Below, piece by piece: positions 1 through 10,739 of a DNA stretch of 64,000 nt (position 1 is its first letter; every line of letters begins with the position of its first letter). The notes beneath the pieces are model-generated. The model was given only the letters and a program-made list of their open reading frames with translations, was not told the DNA's origin and made no database searches. Position numbers and translations under genes: made by a program. The DNA comes from Brachionus koreanus (Eukaryota > Rotifera > Eurotatoria > Ploima > Brachionidae), in contig PJRA01000313.1 of NCBI GenBank assembly GCA_016987375.1, positions 3,384,361-3,448,360 of the forward strand, read 5' to 3'.

Positions 1-477
1 CAAACAAATTTTTCGAATACTCAGACTTGAGAATTTGGTCAACTTTGTAAAGCATTTTTCTAGCACTAAAATTTTTTTAATTTAATAAATATCTTTAAAA
101 TGAAAAGAAAAAAAGAAAATTTTTCGGTCAGATCTATCAAATAAATTTTTTTAATTGCGGTATAAATAACAAGTTTTGTTTATTTTAAATATTATGTGTG
201 AGTGTTTTAAAAATAACTGATTTTTTTTTTAATTTTTAAAATTCTCCTACTTCACTTTAGTCTAAGTAAATTATTGTTTATTAATATTTCGAAAATAAAG
301 GAAAAAAAAATTCCAGAAATATTTTCTTTTAAAAGCATTATTATTTTTGAATGATATTTTCATTTTTATAAAATTTTTAATCAAAAAAAAAAATTTAATT
401 TTAAATTTAATTAAATTTTTTTAACAATTCATTTATGTATTAATAAAATAAATTTTAAACTAGATAATTTTCATTAC

Positions 478-633
478 TTTATTTGGCATTTTTTCCTTGA
501 TAGAAATTAATTTAGATTTAAGATCTTTTGCCTGCTCAAGTGTCTCTTTAAGTCTTTTTTTCAACAATAAATCAACATAAAAATTTATAAAATCAAGAAG
601 TGAATTAAGAATTTTAAGCATTTTTATTTTTAA
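478..633 (-). CDS. Candidate exon 5 of the ABCA-type transporter
   Basis: This is an open stretch of 52 codons on the minus strand. It has an AG acceptor just above 633 and a GTAATG donor just below 478, and both boundaries are phase 0. It would follow the candidate exon at 1214-1436, which also ends in phase 0. The translation is Lys/Leu-rich and helical, with no recognisable domain. It could lie in the first extracellular domain of an ABCA protein, which is poorly conserved. Support is only phase continuity and position; a chance ORF in AT-rich DNA is quite possible. Confidence 0.3.
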
Positions 634-1213
634 CTTTGTCATAAAAAATAGTCAACATTCATCGGATAGCTAAAATCAATAGGTCATAATTTATTTTGTA
701 AATGAAAAAATTAGAAGAGCTAAGTAGAGCTCCAATTGACAGTAGTAATGCAGTCATAAGATTAAATTTGAGTTTGATAACTGAATTGCCAAGAACAGTT
801 ATATGGTAATAAGTAAAACAAATTACCAAAATATTTAGGCAAAATTTTAAAACATTTTTGAAAAAATTTTCAAAAAAAATTTTGGTTAATCAAGCTGAGT
901 AAATTTAATGCGTAATAAACGCAGCATAAAGATGAAAAAATTTTTAAATTTTTTAAATCTATTATTTGATACAAAAGTCTTCGTCAGGAAAATAGCTGAA
1001 CAATTGTGTAATGGAAATAAGTACTAGGATAAATTGTCGGATTAATTTTTTATTCAATATGAGTAATTTGAATAAAAAATATAGAATTTTTAAATTGAGC
1101 AATTTCACTTTTATTATTTTTTAAATTGATTTTATCCACTTAAGATTTCTGATAAACAAATTTTTAGCATACATCATTTCTATAAATTAGATTTTTTTTT
1201 TAAAAGTATTAAC

Positions 1214-1436
1214 TAAATATTTGATTCTAAAAATGTTAGCGATTAAATTTCCGAAAATATTTGGACACAATTTAGTGATATACTCTGTGCCACTATCAAA
1301 TGCTAACTGATTAATGTAGACAGTTGAATTGTTGAAAGCAAAACTGCAATTTTTCAAAATAGAACCATTTAAATTGAATGGGGCCAAATGAAATTTATAA
1401 AAGAAAACATTTAATTTAGAAAAAAATTCTTTCAAA
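1214..1436 (-). CDS. Candidate exon 4 of the ABCA-type transporter (extracellular domain 1)
   Basis: An open frame of 74 codons lies between an AG acceptor (1437-1438) and a GTTAAT donor. It starts with the single base needed to complete the split codon left by the exon at 2989-3106, and it ends in phase 0. The peptide has three NxS/T sites (NGS, NCS, NST) and a pair of cysteines about 28 residues apart. That suits the glycosylated, disulfide-bonded extracellular loop that follows TM1 in ABCA proteins, where a similar Cys-rich stretch ends in LC. The donor is weak, and no single motif proves the assignment. Confidence 0.42.
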
Positions 1437-2387
1437 CTTTTTTCAATCATAAATATATTTTAATCAAACCCTTTTAGATTCGAATAGCTAACAAATAATT
1501 CTGAACTAGTTTGAATATATGGTTCAATAGGAAAAAAATCGCAAAACTATAAAAACTATGATTTAAAATGTACTTTAATTCTAGCTTGTCTTTTAATCTG
1601 TTACAAACAAGCTACTTTAAATTGTCTTTTGATCTTGAACATAATGAAAAAACAAGTTCTAAATTTAAAGCTATAAGCAGAAAAATACAAAAACTTTTTC
1701 TTAAAAAAAACTTGATAATTTTTTAATGAAATATTTTTTAATAAAATATTTTTCTTTTCTCTCTTCTCTATAAATACTTTTTATTTTAAAATTTCTTTAT
1801 AGCTTTTAGACTTGTAAATATTATAAATATATAATATATATATATTTTAGAATTATTTTTGACACTTAACTAAAAGAAAAATCTTATTAAATTTAAATTA
1901 TTTATAAACAATTTTGATCAAAAATGAATTTATTCACTGAAGAAGATATTTATAGGCTTGAGAAAAATTGTTTAACTATTTCTAAAATGTAAAATTTTCG
2001 ACTCTTTTTAATATCTGCGTAAAATGCTGAAATAAATTTTTTCAATAAAAAAATATTTTAAAAAATTAAAATAAATTAAATTTAAAATAAACCTCTGATA
2101 AAATAAATTTTTATCTCATTCTGATCAGAATAATATTTTCTAAAAATTTTGGACAAGCATTTGAAGTTTCACTGTCTCAGAGGAGTAAGATAAAATAGAT
2201 AAAATATCACATTAGATTTCAAATTTTAATTTTTTTCTTTTTGAAAATTAATCAAGAAATTTGTTTTTTATTTTTAATTTAGTTATTTTCTTATTTAATA
2301 ATTAAGCTTTTGTATTATTCTAAAAAATTTTGGGTATCACAAATAAATTCGTAACAAATGTTAAATCACCTATTAATTTTTTTCCGA

Positions 2388-2622
2388 TTAACATTCAGAA
2401 CCGGAGGGGTCTTTTGAACCCCTTTTGTAACATCCTTTATTTGTTTTTTATTCAATAAATTTAATCATTTTTTTATAATTTTTTTTCAATCATAGCTTAA
2501 ACAATAAATATTATAAAATTATTTTATTTTTTCTATAAAATAATTTTATTTTCATTGAAAAAAAGTATTAAAAAAGATTAAAATAAAAGGGTCAAAAAAG
2601 TCATCCGGTTTTTGAGTGTTAA
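2388..2622. mobile_element. 235-bp piggyBac-like MITE, copy 1
   Basis: Both ends carry TTAA followed by inward-pointing related termini. The left reads TTAACATTCAGAACCGGAGG and the right, on the complement, TTAACACTCAAAAACCGGAT. Each terminus is followed by a T-rich stretch and a GACCC/AACCCC block. TTAA is the target site of piggyBac-superfamily transposons, so this is probably a non-autonomous derivative. There is no ORF inside. A second element with the same length (235 bp from TTAA to TTAA) is at 34087-34321, and a one-ended copy is at 56744. It sits in the intron between ABCA exon 3 and candidate exon 4. Confidence 0.7.
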
Positions 2623-2988
2623 AACACTTAAAAATTTGATATCATTTTTAAGACAGACAAATTTTTAGTTAAATTAGATTAAAATCAAAATAAATCTTAA
2701 TTTTTAAAATATTTTTGTTATTTGTCAAAAAAAAATGGATAAAAAAAAAGTCTGATAAAAGACATTTTCAAATAATTATTAATTTTAGTTAAGTAGTTTA
2801 AAAACTTGATTAATCATCAAGAAATTAGTAAAGAAAAATAAATATTTATTATTGTAAAATTATTTTCCCAAATAAAGTTGGATAAAGCTTAAATCTTGCA
2901 TATAATAATAAACGATAATTAAAAAATATATGGGTTTTATGATCCTACTGCATCAAATTTTTGGACTTAATCAAACCAAATAGCTTAC

Positions 2989-3386
2989 CTCGAATTTGGA
3001 TATTCAACAAAACCGTTTTCATTTCGAACACCATATTCAGGACGGCAAAAGCTCTGCATTAGCGGTACGAATCCAGCACTGGGTAGTGGCCAAGCATCGA
3101 AATAAACTGAATAGTCAAATAATTATCGGAAACATATTTATTAACTTTAAGCTTACCTGTATCTACTGGTTTTGCTTTTTGCTTTGTTCGTATGGCAAAC
3201 ATAATTAAAAAAAGAACTAGCGGTACGATCAATTCGAATAAGAAAACTATCTATTTGTAAAATTTTATAATTAAGTGAGAAAATAATGCAAAAATTTACT
3301 AATCTACGTCTTTTGGTTGTGAAATTTTTCCACAATAAAAGTCTCAATTGATGTATGAACTTTTTTAGTACGGTTGGTTCTTTCAT
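2989..3386 (-). CDS. ABCA-type ABC transporter, first three exons (partial)
   Basis: ABCA proteins are full-size ABC exporters of lipids and sterols. Three phase-consistent exons encode the N-terminus: 3300-3386 (start codon), 3157-3250 and 2989-3106. Two of the three introns begin GTAAG on the minus strand. Exon 1 ends in the family signature LRLLLWKNFTTKRR. Exon 2 gives a hydrophobic TM1 (FELIVPLVLFLIMFAIR). Exon 3 opens the extracellular loop with LPSAGFVPLMQSFC, matching the MPSAG...W.Q..C stretch of ABCA1-like proteins. The gene runs leftwards out of the window; no ABC cassette is visible here. The start codon directly precedes the family motif, so it is well supported. Which ABCA member it is cannot be decided. 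Confidence 0.82.
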
Positions 3387-5548
3387 TTTGTCGATTGTCG
3401 TTAAAATGTCTTTATTATTTTTTTCATGCTAATAAAATTCTAAATTAAATAAATTTAGAAAATTTTGCCATATGATTTTATTTGTATGAGAAAAAAAAAA
3501 ATTTATGAAGAAAATTTCAATTTAGAAACGAAATTAATTTTAGCATAATTTAAATTATTGTAAAAATTGGCAGCAGCATAATAGGATTCAATTGAAGACT
3601 AGTTCATTTTCATTATTAATAATTTGAAATAGATTTTAATCTAGAAAAATTGATTTTTTTCTCTCTGCTGGCCAACAAATTAATTAGGCTTTGAAATTAA
3701 AATTTAAGAAAAAATAAAAATATTATAATGTCTAAAGAAAAATTTAAATGCACTGTTTTAATCTAATTGTAATTTTATTAAACGAATTGATGCAATTAAT
3801 TGCAAAAATTGACCCAAATCTTACTATGTCTTCGGGTTTAAAAACTAAATACCATATCTGTCATAAAGTAGTTTTAATAAATTGACTTCAGTTGTTAGAT
3901 TTAGACACTTATTTATCAATTAGCGATAAAAAAAATGCTTGAAAATTATCTTGACTGACGGAAGCTATTTATATTGTAAATTGAGATAACTAAAATTAAT
4001 TGAGATAAGATTTCTAAAATTTTTTATACAGAATTTGATAAGATTAAAAAAATTTATTATTTATAGTAAAATTTATAGTCTAACAGCAATAAAATTATTT
4101 AAAGAATAATTTATAGAAAAATTTAGCTTTGTACCCTCTATTTTAAAAAGACATTAGCATCATTATTTTAGTGATTAAAGGTTTATTTTTACAATTAGAA
4201 TATTTAATGTTTTTTTTTGTTTTAAGTAAAAGTTAAAAATGCATCATTATCCCATTTTATAACGACAAAGAATTAATTATTCAAGAAATCTTATTTTTTA
4301 CTATAATTAGACGAACAGATTCCAGTATAATTCATAATCCTTTTTTATTTATATTTTTTTAAGTCAAAATTTAGGTTAATTTGAATAAATCTAATAGGAA
4401 TCATATATTTTATTTTTTAATCAGACATATTATAGTAGAATTAAAAATTAATTCAATTTTGATTAGAAAAATTAATTTTTATGTTTAATTTAAATTAACT
4501 TTAATCAGTAATGATTTCTTAAACTTGTACAACTTTGGGATAATTTAAATTTTAGTAAGCTTAAAAAAAATTCTATATTTTAAAATCCTATGTTTAGATA
4601 TTTTAAATAGCATGCATGATTCATTTTTGAAATTTGAAATGAAAATAGCTTAAATTTTAAAGAAAAAATTTATAGATATATTGAATTTTTTAAAAAATAT
4701 TTAAAATTAAAATAAACGCAAATTTTTATCAAATATTAGAAATAGGTCTTCTCAAAATTTGATTCATACTGTCATTTAAATCGAAACAGGGATTACAGTG
4801 AACAATAAATATGAAACAATATTTTGTAATTTGATGCTTGTTTGATTGACCTTGCGTTGAAATAAATTTTTAATTTTAAAAATATTTTGAATTTAATTCT
4901 TTAAAAAAAACTTATAACAAACCAGAAAATTTCATTCTAGAAATACTCAAATTTTTTAATTAATTCTGTAGTCAATTATTTCTTGGTTTATTTTTTATTT
5001 TAAATCATTATTTGTAAGCCTAGCCTTTTTCTTGCCATTTTATTTAAATTAAATAAAAAAAAATTGAAATAAAAATTATTTTGAAAGCAAAATGAATTTT
5101 ATTTTCATAACTGTGGTAATTTTCTATTCAAAAATGGAAACAGTTATTCAAAAAGTCTAGATATTTAATAAAATTAAAAGAAAAAAAAATTGATTTTTTT
5201 ATTTATAGCTCTACGTTTAAAATCTTCCGACTTTAAAAAAAAATTAAACTTTAAGATCTAACAAAAATGAGATTATTTAGATGAAAATTTTTCGTATGAT
5301 AAAAAGCAAATGTTAAATGGGCTACTAAATTTGATACGTCTTAAAATCAAAATAAAAAATTTTTGTTGTTTCAAATACTATTTTTTCTTTTTTTTTTTCA
5401 ATATAAATTTTAGCATTTATTAAACAGTGATAAATAATTCCTTTTAAATTAAGAATTAAAAAAATTTAATTGAGTATTCTGTTTTAATAAAAAAAATATT
5501 AATTTTAAAAATTATTCTGATAATTATACATCTTTAATAAATAATTGC
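3387..5548. other. Intergenic AT-rich DNA
   Basis: This lies upstream of the ABCA start and downstream of the minus-strand exon at 5549. It is dominated by A/T runs and I see no supportable exon, RNA gene or repeat. Part of it should be the ABCA promoter and 5'UTR, but no motif can be named. Confidence 0.6.
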
Positions 5549-5798
5549 TTATTTGCTTGATTCAATCAGTTCAATCATTATCGGCATTCTTTCTATTGTT
5601 TTTTGACATTTCTTCATGTCAGAAATGGAAAGCAATCCCATCTTTTTAATCCTGCGTAGAGAAATCTTTTAAATTATGTTTTTTTTATATAAAATTTATC
5701 ATTTAAAATTAATTAATACATTTTAAAGGCTTTATTGAATAATTTATTTCTTTATCTTAGCTAAAAAAAATTTACTCAAGTTCCCAAAATGTTACCAT
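5549..5798 (-). CDS. Small two-exon gene or terminal exon of unknown gene
   Basis: The terminal exon 5549-5651 follows a good acceptor (TCTCTACGCAG) and encodes IKKMGLLSISDMKKCQKTIE, then 13 more residues and a TAA. Its composition is far less A/T-biased than the flanks. It needs a phase-2 partner upstream. A candidate is 5776-5798, which starts ATG, encodes MVTFWELE and ends at a GTAAATT donor in the right phase. Together they give a 41-aa protein. I do not recognise the family. Alternatively the real partner exon is elsewhere and this is only the tail of a larger gene. It points away from the GABA-B gene, which starts about 1.2 kb away. Confidence 0.38.
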
Positions 5799-6992
5799 AT
5801 TGTTGTATATAAAAATTTTTGATTAAATGATTTGACATTTTTTCTTTTTTTCAAATTAATTTTTATAACTCAATTAGTAAAAAAATCTTTTACAAAAAAT
5901 AATATTTCTTAACATAATTAGGAAAAATTTTATTGCATAATTAGCTTTTTTATTAATTAAATCAACGAAAAAAATAGAAAATATTTTAGGAATTTAATAT
6001 TTAGGGTTTAAAATGTTGTTTTCCCCTAGATAATTTGATATCTATAAAAATAATGTATTTTAACATTTTTTGATAAATTCTGGAATTTTTTCAATAAAAA
6101 GATAATATTCAATATTTTTAAATTGGTAAATTTAAATTATTTTTTTTCTAATATTTCAAAAGAAAATCAATTTAATTTTCTTTTAATCAAATCTATTCTT
6201 ATTTTTATTTCAAAATACTGATTAAATATTTTCATACTTTTCTCAAAAAAAATATCACTCAAATCTATTCATGAGAAATGAAATAGGAACCATCCATGTT
6301 TTAAATTTCGGTCTCTTTAGAAAATGCACTTTGATAATTTAATAAAAATTTATTTTATCAATAAATTATTTTAAAATTATGTAAACAGTCGAAATTTTAT
6401 ATACAAAAAAATTTAATATTGGATATTTTTTATTATTCAACACAACTAGAAAAATTTTCAAAATATTTGAAGTTAATTGGGATGATAGTCTAAGTAAAAG
6501 CACATTTCAGTCACAGAACACTTCATTATTACCATTCATTTTCAATCATAAAAAGCTTTAACTGGTTGATTTTTTATTAAAAAACATTTGTTCTAAATTT
6601 AACTTCCTATAATTGTCTTTTTCGAATAGACCTGAATGTCTCGTATTAATTCTGAATCAATTAGCTCTCTCTTTTTAAAATTTAATTACAAAAACTATTT
6701 CATAACAATAAGCGTCTGGAGAAAATGAAGAGTTTTTCTTTTTAGTTGCATAATAATCCATAAAGAAAAGAAAAATCGATTTTTCTCAATGCTAAAATTC
6801 TCAATTTTTAATTAATTATTATCAAATGGAATTAATTACTTTTCTGCTTACAAAAATAAACTCCAAAATCTGATTTGAGTGATTTCTCAACAGTTATTAA
6901 ATAAATTATTACAGTTCCCTTGGCATGCATTTAACCAATTAGACATTAATTTAATCTAATCATAAAAGAAAATTAGATGATACTTTTATAAT
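5799..6992. other. Intergenic region upstream of the GABA-B receptor gene
   Basis: This must hold the promoter of the plus-strand receptor gene. Short open stretches on the minus strand near 6620-6675 and 6735-6765 look weakly coding, but they cannot be joined with legal introns. No confident gene, RNA or repeat is seen. Confidence 0.5.
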
Positions 6993-9900
6993 ATGAAGGG
7001 CGTTTTAGTTTATTATTTTTGTGGTGTTCTATTTTTTTCATCAGGTTTCCTAATAAGAACATTTGAAGCGTACACGGTGTACAAAGTTGGAAATTTATAT
7101 CCAAAAGCAGATTACAATTCGTTTAATTTTAATCAAACATCAGCTTTTTTTGAATCATCTATCACTAAAGCTATTCATTTTGCCAGCAATGCACTAGAAA
7201 GTTTGTTTCTTAAAGCACATGGTTGTCATTTTGATTTTAAACCATCTAATACTAAAGTAAAATTTAATAAAATTTAATTTAAATTTAAATTTTTATAAAA
7301 GTGTGATGTATCATTTGGAACAAATTCTTTTTTTGAATTGGTAAAAGATTTAAAGCGAACTCTTCTGGTATTCATCGGTTCCTGTGATTCAACCATTAAG
7401 CCCATAGCCGAATCAGTTCAATTTTTCAATTTAACATTAGTAAAAACACTCTGTTGAATAGTTCATTTTTTTATGAATTTTTATTAAAGATTTCCTATAC
7501 AGAAACAGATCCAACATTTTTTGATCAAGCGAAGTATAATGGATTCTACAGCATGGTTCCAGGTGAAGAACAACACAATTCTTTAAGGCTTCATTTGATT
7601 AAAACTTATAACTGGACTAGAATTGGAACTATATTTTTGGCAAAAGCAAAATACAATCTTGTAGAATTTTCCAGATTTTTTTATTAAATTATTTTGATTT
7701 TGAAAATAAATTAAGGCACATAATTTACTAATAAAGGACATGGATAGATCTATAAGTGTCGTTACCAGAAGCATTATGGAAAACCAGACCCAAAGTCACT
7801 ATCAGTCCATATTAAATGATTTTATACAAAATGATATTAAAATTTTAATTGGAATCTTTGACTCGGCGACTACATTAAAGCTTTTTTGCCATATTTATAA
7901 ATACGGTATGTACGGAGCAAATTATCAATGGATTATTTTAGGATCTTATGAAAAGTCAAATATTTTGGCCGAATTTAAAAACGATAGCAAATGTACATAT
8001 GAAGAACTTGTAATTGCTCTAAATGGAACAATGTTTACCAAAATTGTGGAATATTCCTATGAATTCGATTTAAATGACAATCTTAGAATGAAAAACTCCA
8101 AAGTGGACAAGATAGATAGAGAGTATGATTTTATTGTTGAGTCGTACATGTCTCAGTATTTGACTAAGCCTAATGATACAGATAAGCAAAAAAACAAATG
8201 TCCAAACCCTTATTTTCATGGCTACGCATTTGATGGTCTTCTAGCAATATTTAAAGTGTTTAGCTATCTAATAGAGAAACAAAAATTAGATTGCCAAACT
8301 CAGAATTTTGCAAGAAATACTGATTGGTTTCAAAGTTTAAAACAAGCTCTAGATAAAATAAAATTTAAAGGTGTTACGGTAAAAAAATTCAAATTTTTTT
8401 TAATAAAATATAAGTATAATTTTATTTAAAAAAACCAAAATAGGGCATTGTTTCATTTAAAAATGCAAATAGATTTGGTCAAATAAAACTTGAGCAATTG
8501 ATTGGTAAAAAAAATTTTAATTTCAGTGATCCTTTATGTTTAACTTTTATTTTAAGCTAAAAAAAAATATATATCAAAGAATGACTATATACATGAATTG
8601 AAAGAATTGCTTATATTAGTTCACGATCAAAATAGAAACAAATTTGTGACAATTAATGATGTGGTATGGCATGGAAAAAATCCGCCTAAAGATCAAACAA
8701 TTAAAGTTAATCTCCTGCATAAAATACCAAAAAGTATGCTAATCATTGCGGCTATTTTGGCCAGCTCTGGAATTATTTTGGCCATTTGTTTTCTGGTTTT
8801 TAATGTAAAATTTAGAAATCACAGGTACAGTTTAAATTTATCGTATTTATTGCAAAATTATAGCCTTTTTATCGAAAATTTCAGAACTTAATTTTAAATT
8901 TTATTTTTGAAAGTTGTTTGTCTAAGAAAAGTATTTTTAACATTATAAAACAAATATTTATATTTTTTTAAAAAGATTTATAAAAATGTCAAGTCCTAAT
9001 TTAAATAATTTGATCATATTTGGATCTTATATGTCATATACAAGCATTTTTTTTCTAAATGAACATGACGCTCTGCTAAAAGTATTTTCAGAATACATCT
9101 GTGTGGTAAGATGAGTTTATAAATAAATGATTAAATTGATTAAATTCCAATTTGCTTGATTTAGATCAAGGCTTGGCTGCTAACAATTGGATTTACATTG
9201 GCTTTTGGAGCTATGTTCAGTAAAACTTATAGAGTCCACGCCATCTTGACAAATTCAAGTTTTAGCAAAAAAGTAAACAACTTTAAATTTAAATTATATT
9301 GAATTATTTAAAATTTAACAAAGGTTATCAAAGACTATAAATTATTTGGTTTAGTTATTTTTTTGCTTGTTATCGAAGTAACATTGTTAGTTGCTTGGCA
9401 AATAATTGATCCTTTGCATCTAGTCAAAAAGCCTTCTGATGTTATACGTGACGGTGAAAAAATGGTATTTGTAGAGACCCGAGTTTGTGAAAGCAATTAT
9501 ATGAAGATTTGGCTTGCTGGTTTAGTTTCCTATAAAAGTCTTCTTATAGTACGTAAAATTAGCACAAAAAAATAAACATGCCTGCTTTACTCTGGCTTTT
9601 GACTAAACTGTTAAAAGCAAAATTAAATAATTATTAAAATTTTATCTAAATTAATTAAAATCTAAAACTATATTGATTGATTTTAATAAATTAAACGGTT
9701 TTGTTTGGTCAAGTATTAAAAATTATATAAATTAAAACAAAAGTTTATTTAGCCTATAAATCATAGATTTTTTATTTTCATTAAAAAAAAATAATTTCTA
9801 TCATATATTTTCATTAAGTTAAAGGATAAGTTTAATTTTTATTTTTTCAGCTTTTTGGTTGTTTTTTCGCTTATGAAACTCGACATGTGACAATTGCTGC

Positions 9901-10739
9901 ATTAAATGATTCAAAATACATTGGAATTAGTGTATACAATGTATTGATTATGTGCACCGCTGGATCTGTAATTTCATTTATTGTCCATGATCGTAACTCA
10001 GCTTACATCTTAATTACACTCTTTATCTTTGCATGTACTACGATAACTCTTTGTTTAGTCTTTATTCCTAAAGTAACTTTTTAACTTGTCAAACTTTATG
10101 AAAATCAATTTTTTCTCAAAAGATAATTCAAGTCAAAAAAGATCCAATAGGGAAAAAAAAGCAAAGACCAAAAATTATCAAAAAAACAACGGATTATCGA
10201 CACAGATCAATGAAATATATCAATACAGAGGAATTAGATGCAAAAATAAATCAATTAGTTCAAGATAATAGAGCAAAGGAAACTTTATTGGAACAAACTA
10301 ATGAGAAAATTGAGATGCTTGTTAAAAAGGCTAAAAATATGGGTTTTGAATGGTTAAACGAATGCTTAAAACTGATTGATGCTGATGATGCTGATTTTAA
10401 AAAAATAATAGATAAATTAAATTATCAAATCGAAAACGAATCTTGTGAAGAAATAACAACTCTTACAAGAATTAAACGAAAGAGTTCCAGGGATTATAAC
10501 ATAAATAATAAGTATATATTTATAATAAATAAGTATGGTTTTTCTATTTTTCTTTTAGTAAAAAATATTGTAATGATGAATCGAACTTAAGTCAAATAAA
10601 TGAATTAGACAAGATGGAAAAAAATGATGAAGAAATTCAATCAAACAGCCAAATTAATTATCTGGACATACATTTTGTTGATTTGACTTCTTCTTTCGAA
10701 CAAAATGATCCAATTTTTTCTTTAAAATGTGATACATAA
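6993..10739 (+). CDS. GABBR2: GABA-B receptor subunit 2-like (class C GPCR)
   Basis: Twelve exons join in phase to 939 aa: 6993-7256, 7302-7439, 7490-7660, 7716-8378, 8444-8504, 8557-8824, 8976-9105, 9165-9272, 9324-9548, 9851-10072, 10123-10511 and 10559-10739. A signal peptide (1-25) is followed by a Venus-flytrap domain to about residue 490, with KYQWI-type ([10 protein letters not shown]) and FHGYAFDG motifs. Seven TMs span about 493-750 with [28 protein letters not shown] and [15 protein letters not shown], all hallmarks of GABBR2 rather than metabotropic glutamate receptors. A coiled coil follows (about 782-815, [19 protein letters not shown]), where GABBR2 pairs with GABBR1. GABBR2 couples to Gi/o and human GABBR2 is 941 aa. 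The N-terminal 90 residues are divergent. Confidence 0.93.

Noticed and set aside
690..810. 35-codon plus-strand ORF and opposing 44-codon minus-strand frame
   Set aside because: Both strands are open over the same bases with no family match, as expected by chance.
6620..6765. Minus-strand coding-like bits (DYYATKKKNSSFSPDAYCYE and RELIDSELIRDIQVYSKK)
   Set aside because: They can only be joined by an intron of about 25 nt, shorter than any other here, and the plus strand is open too.
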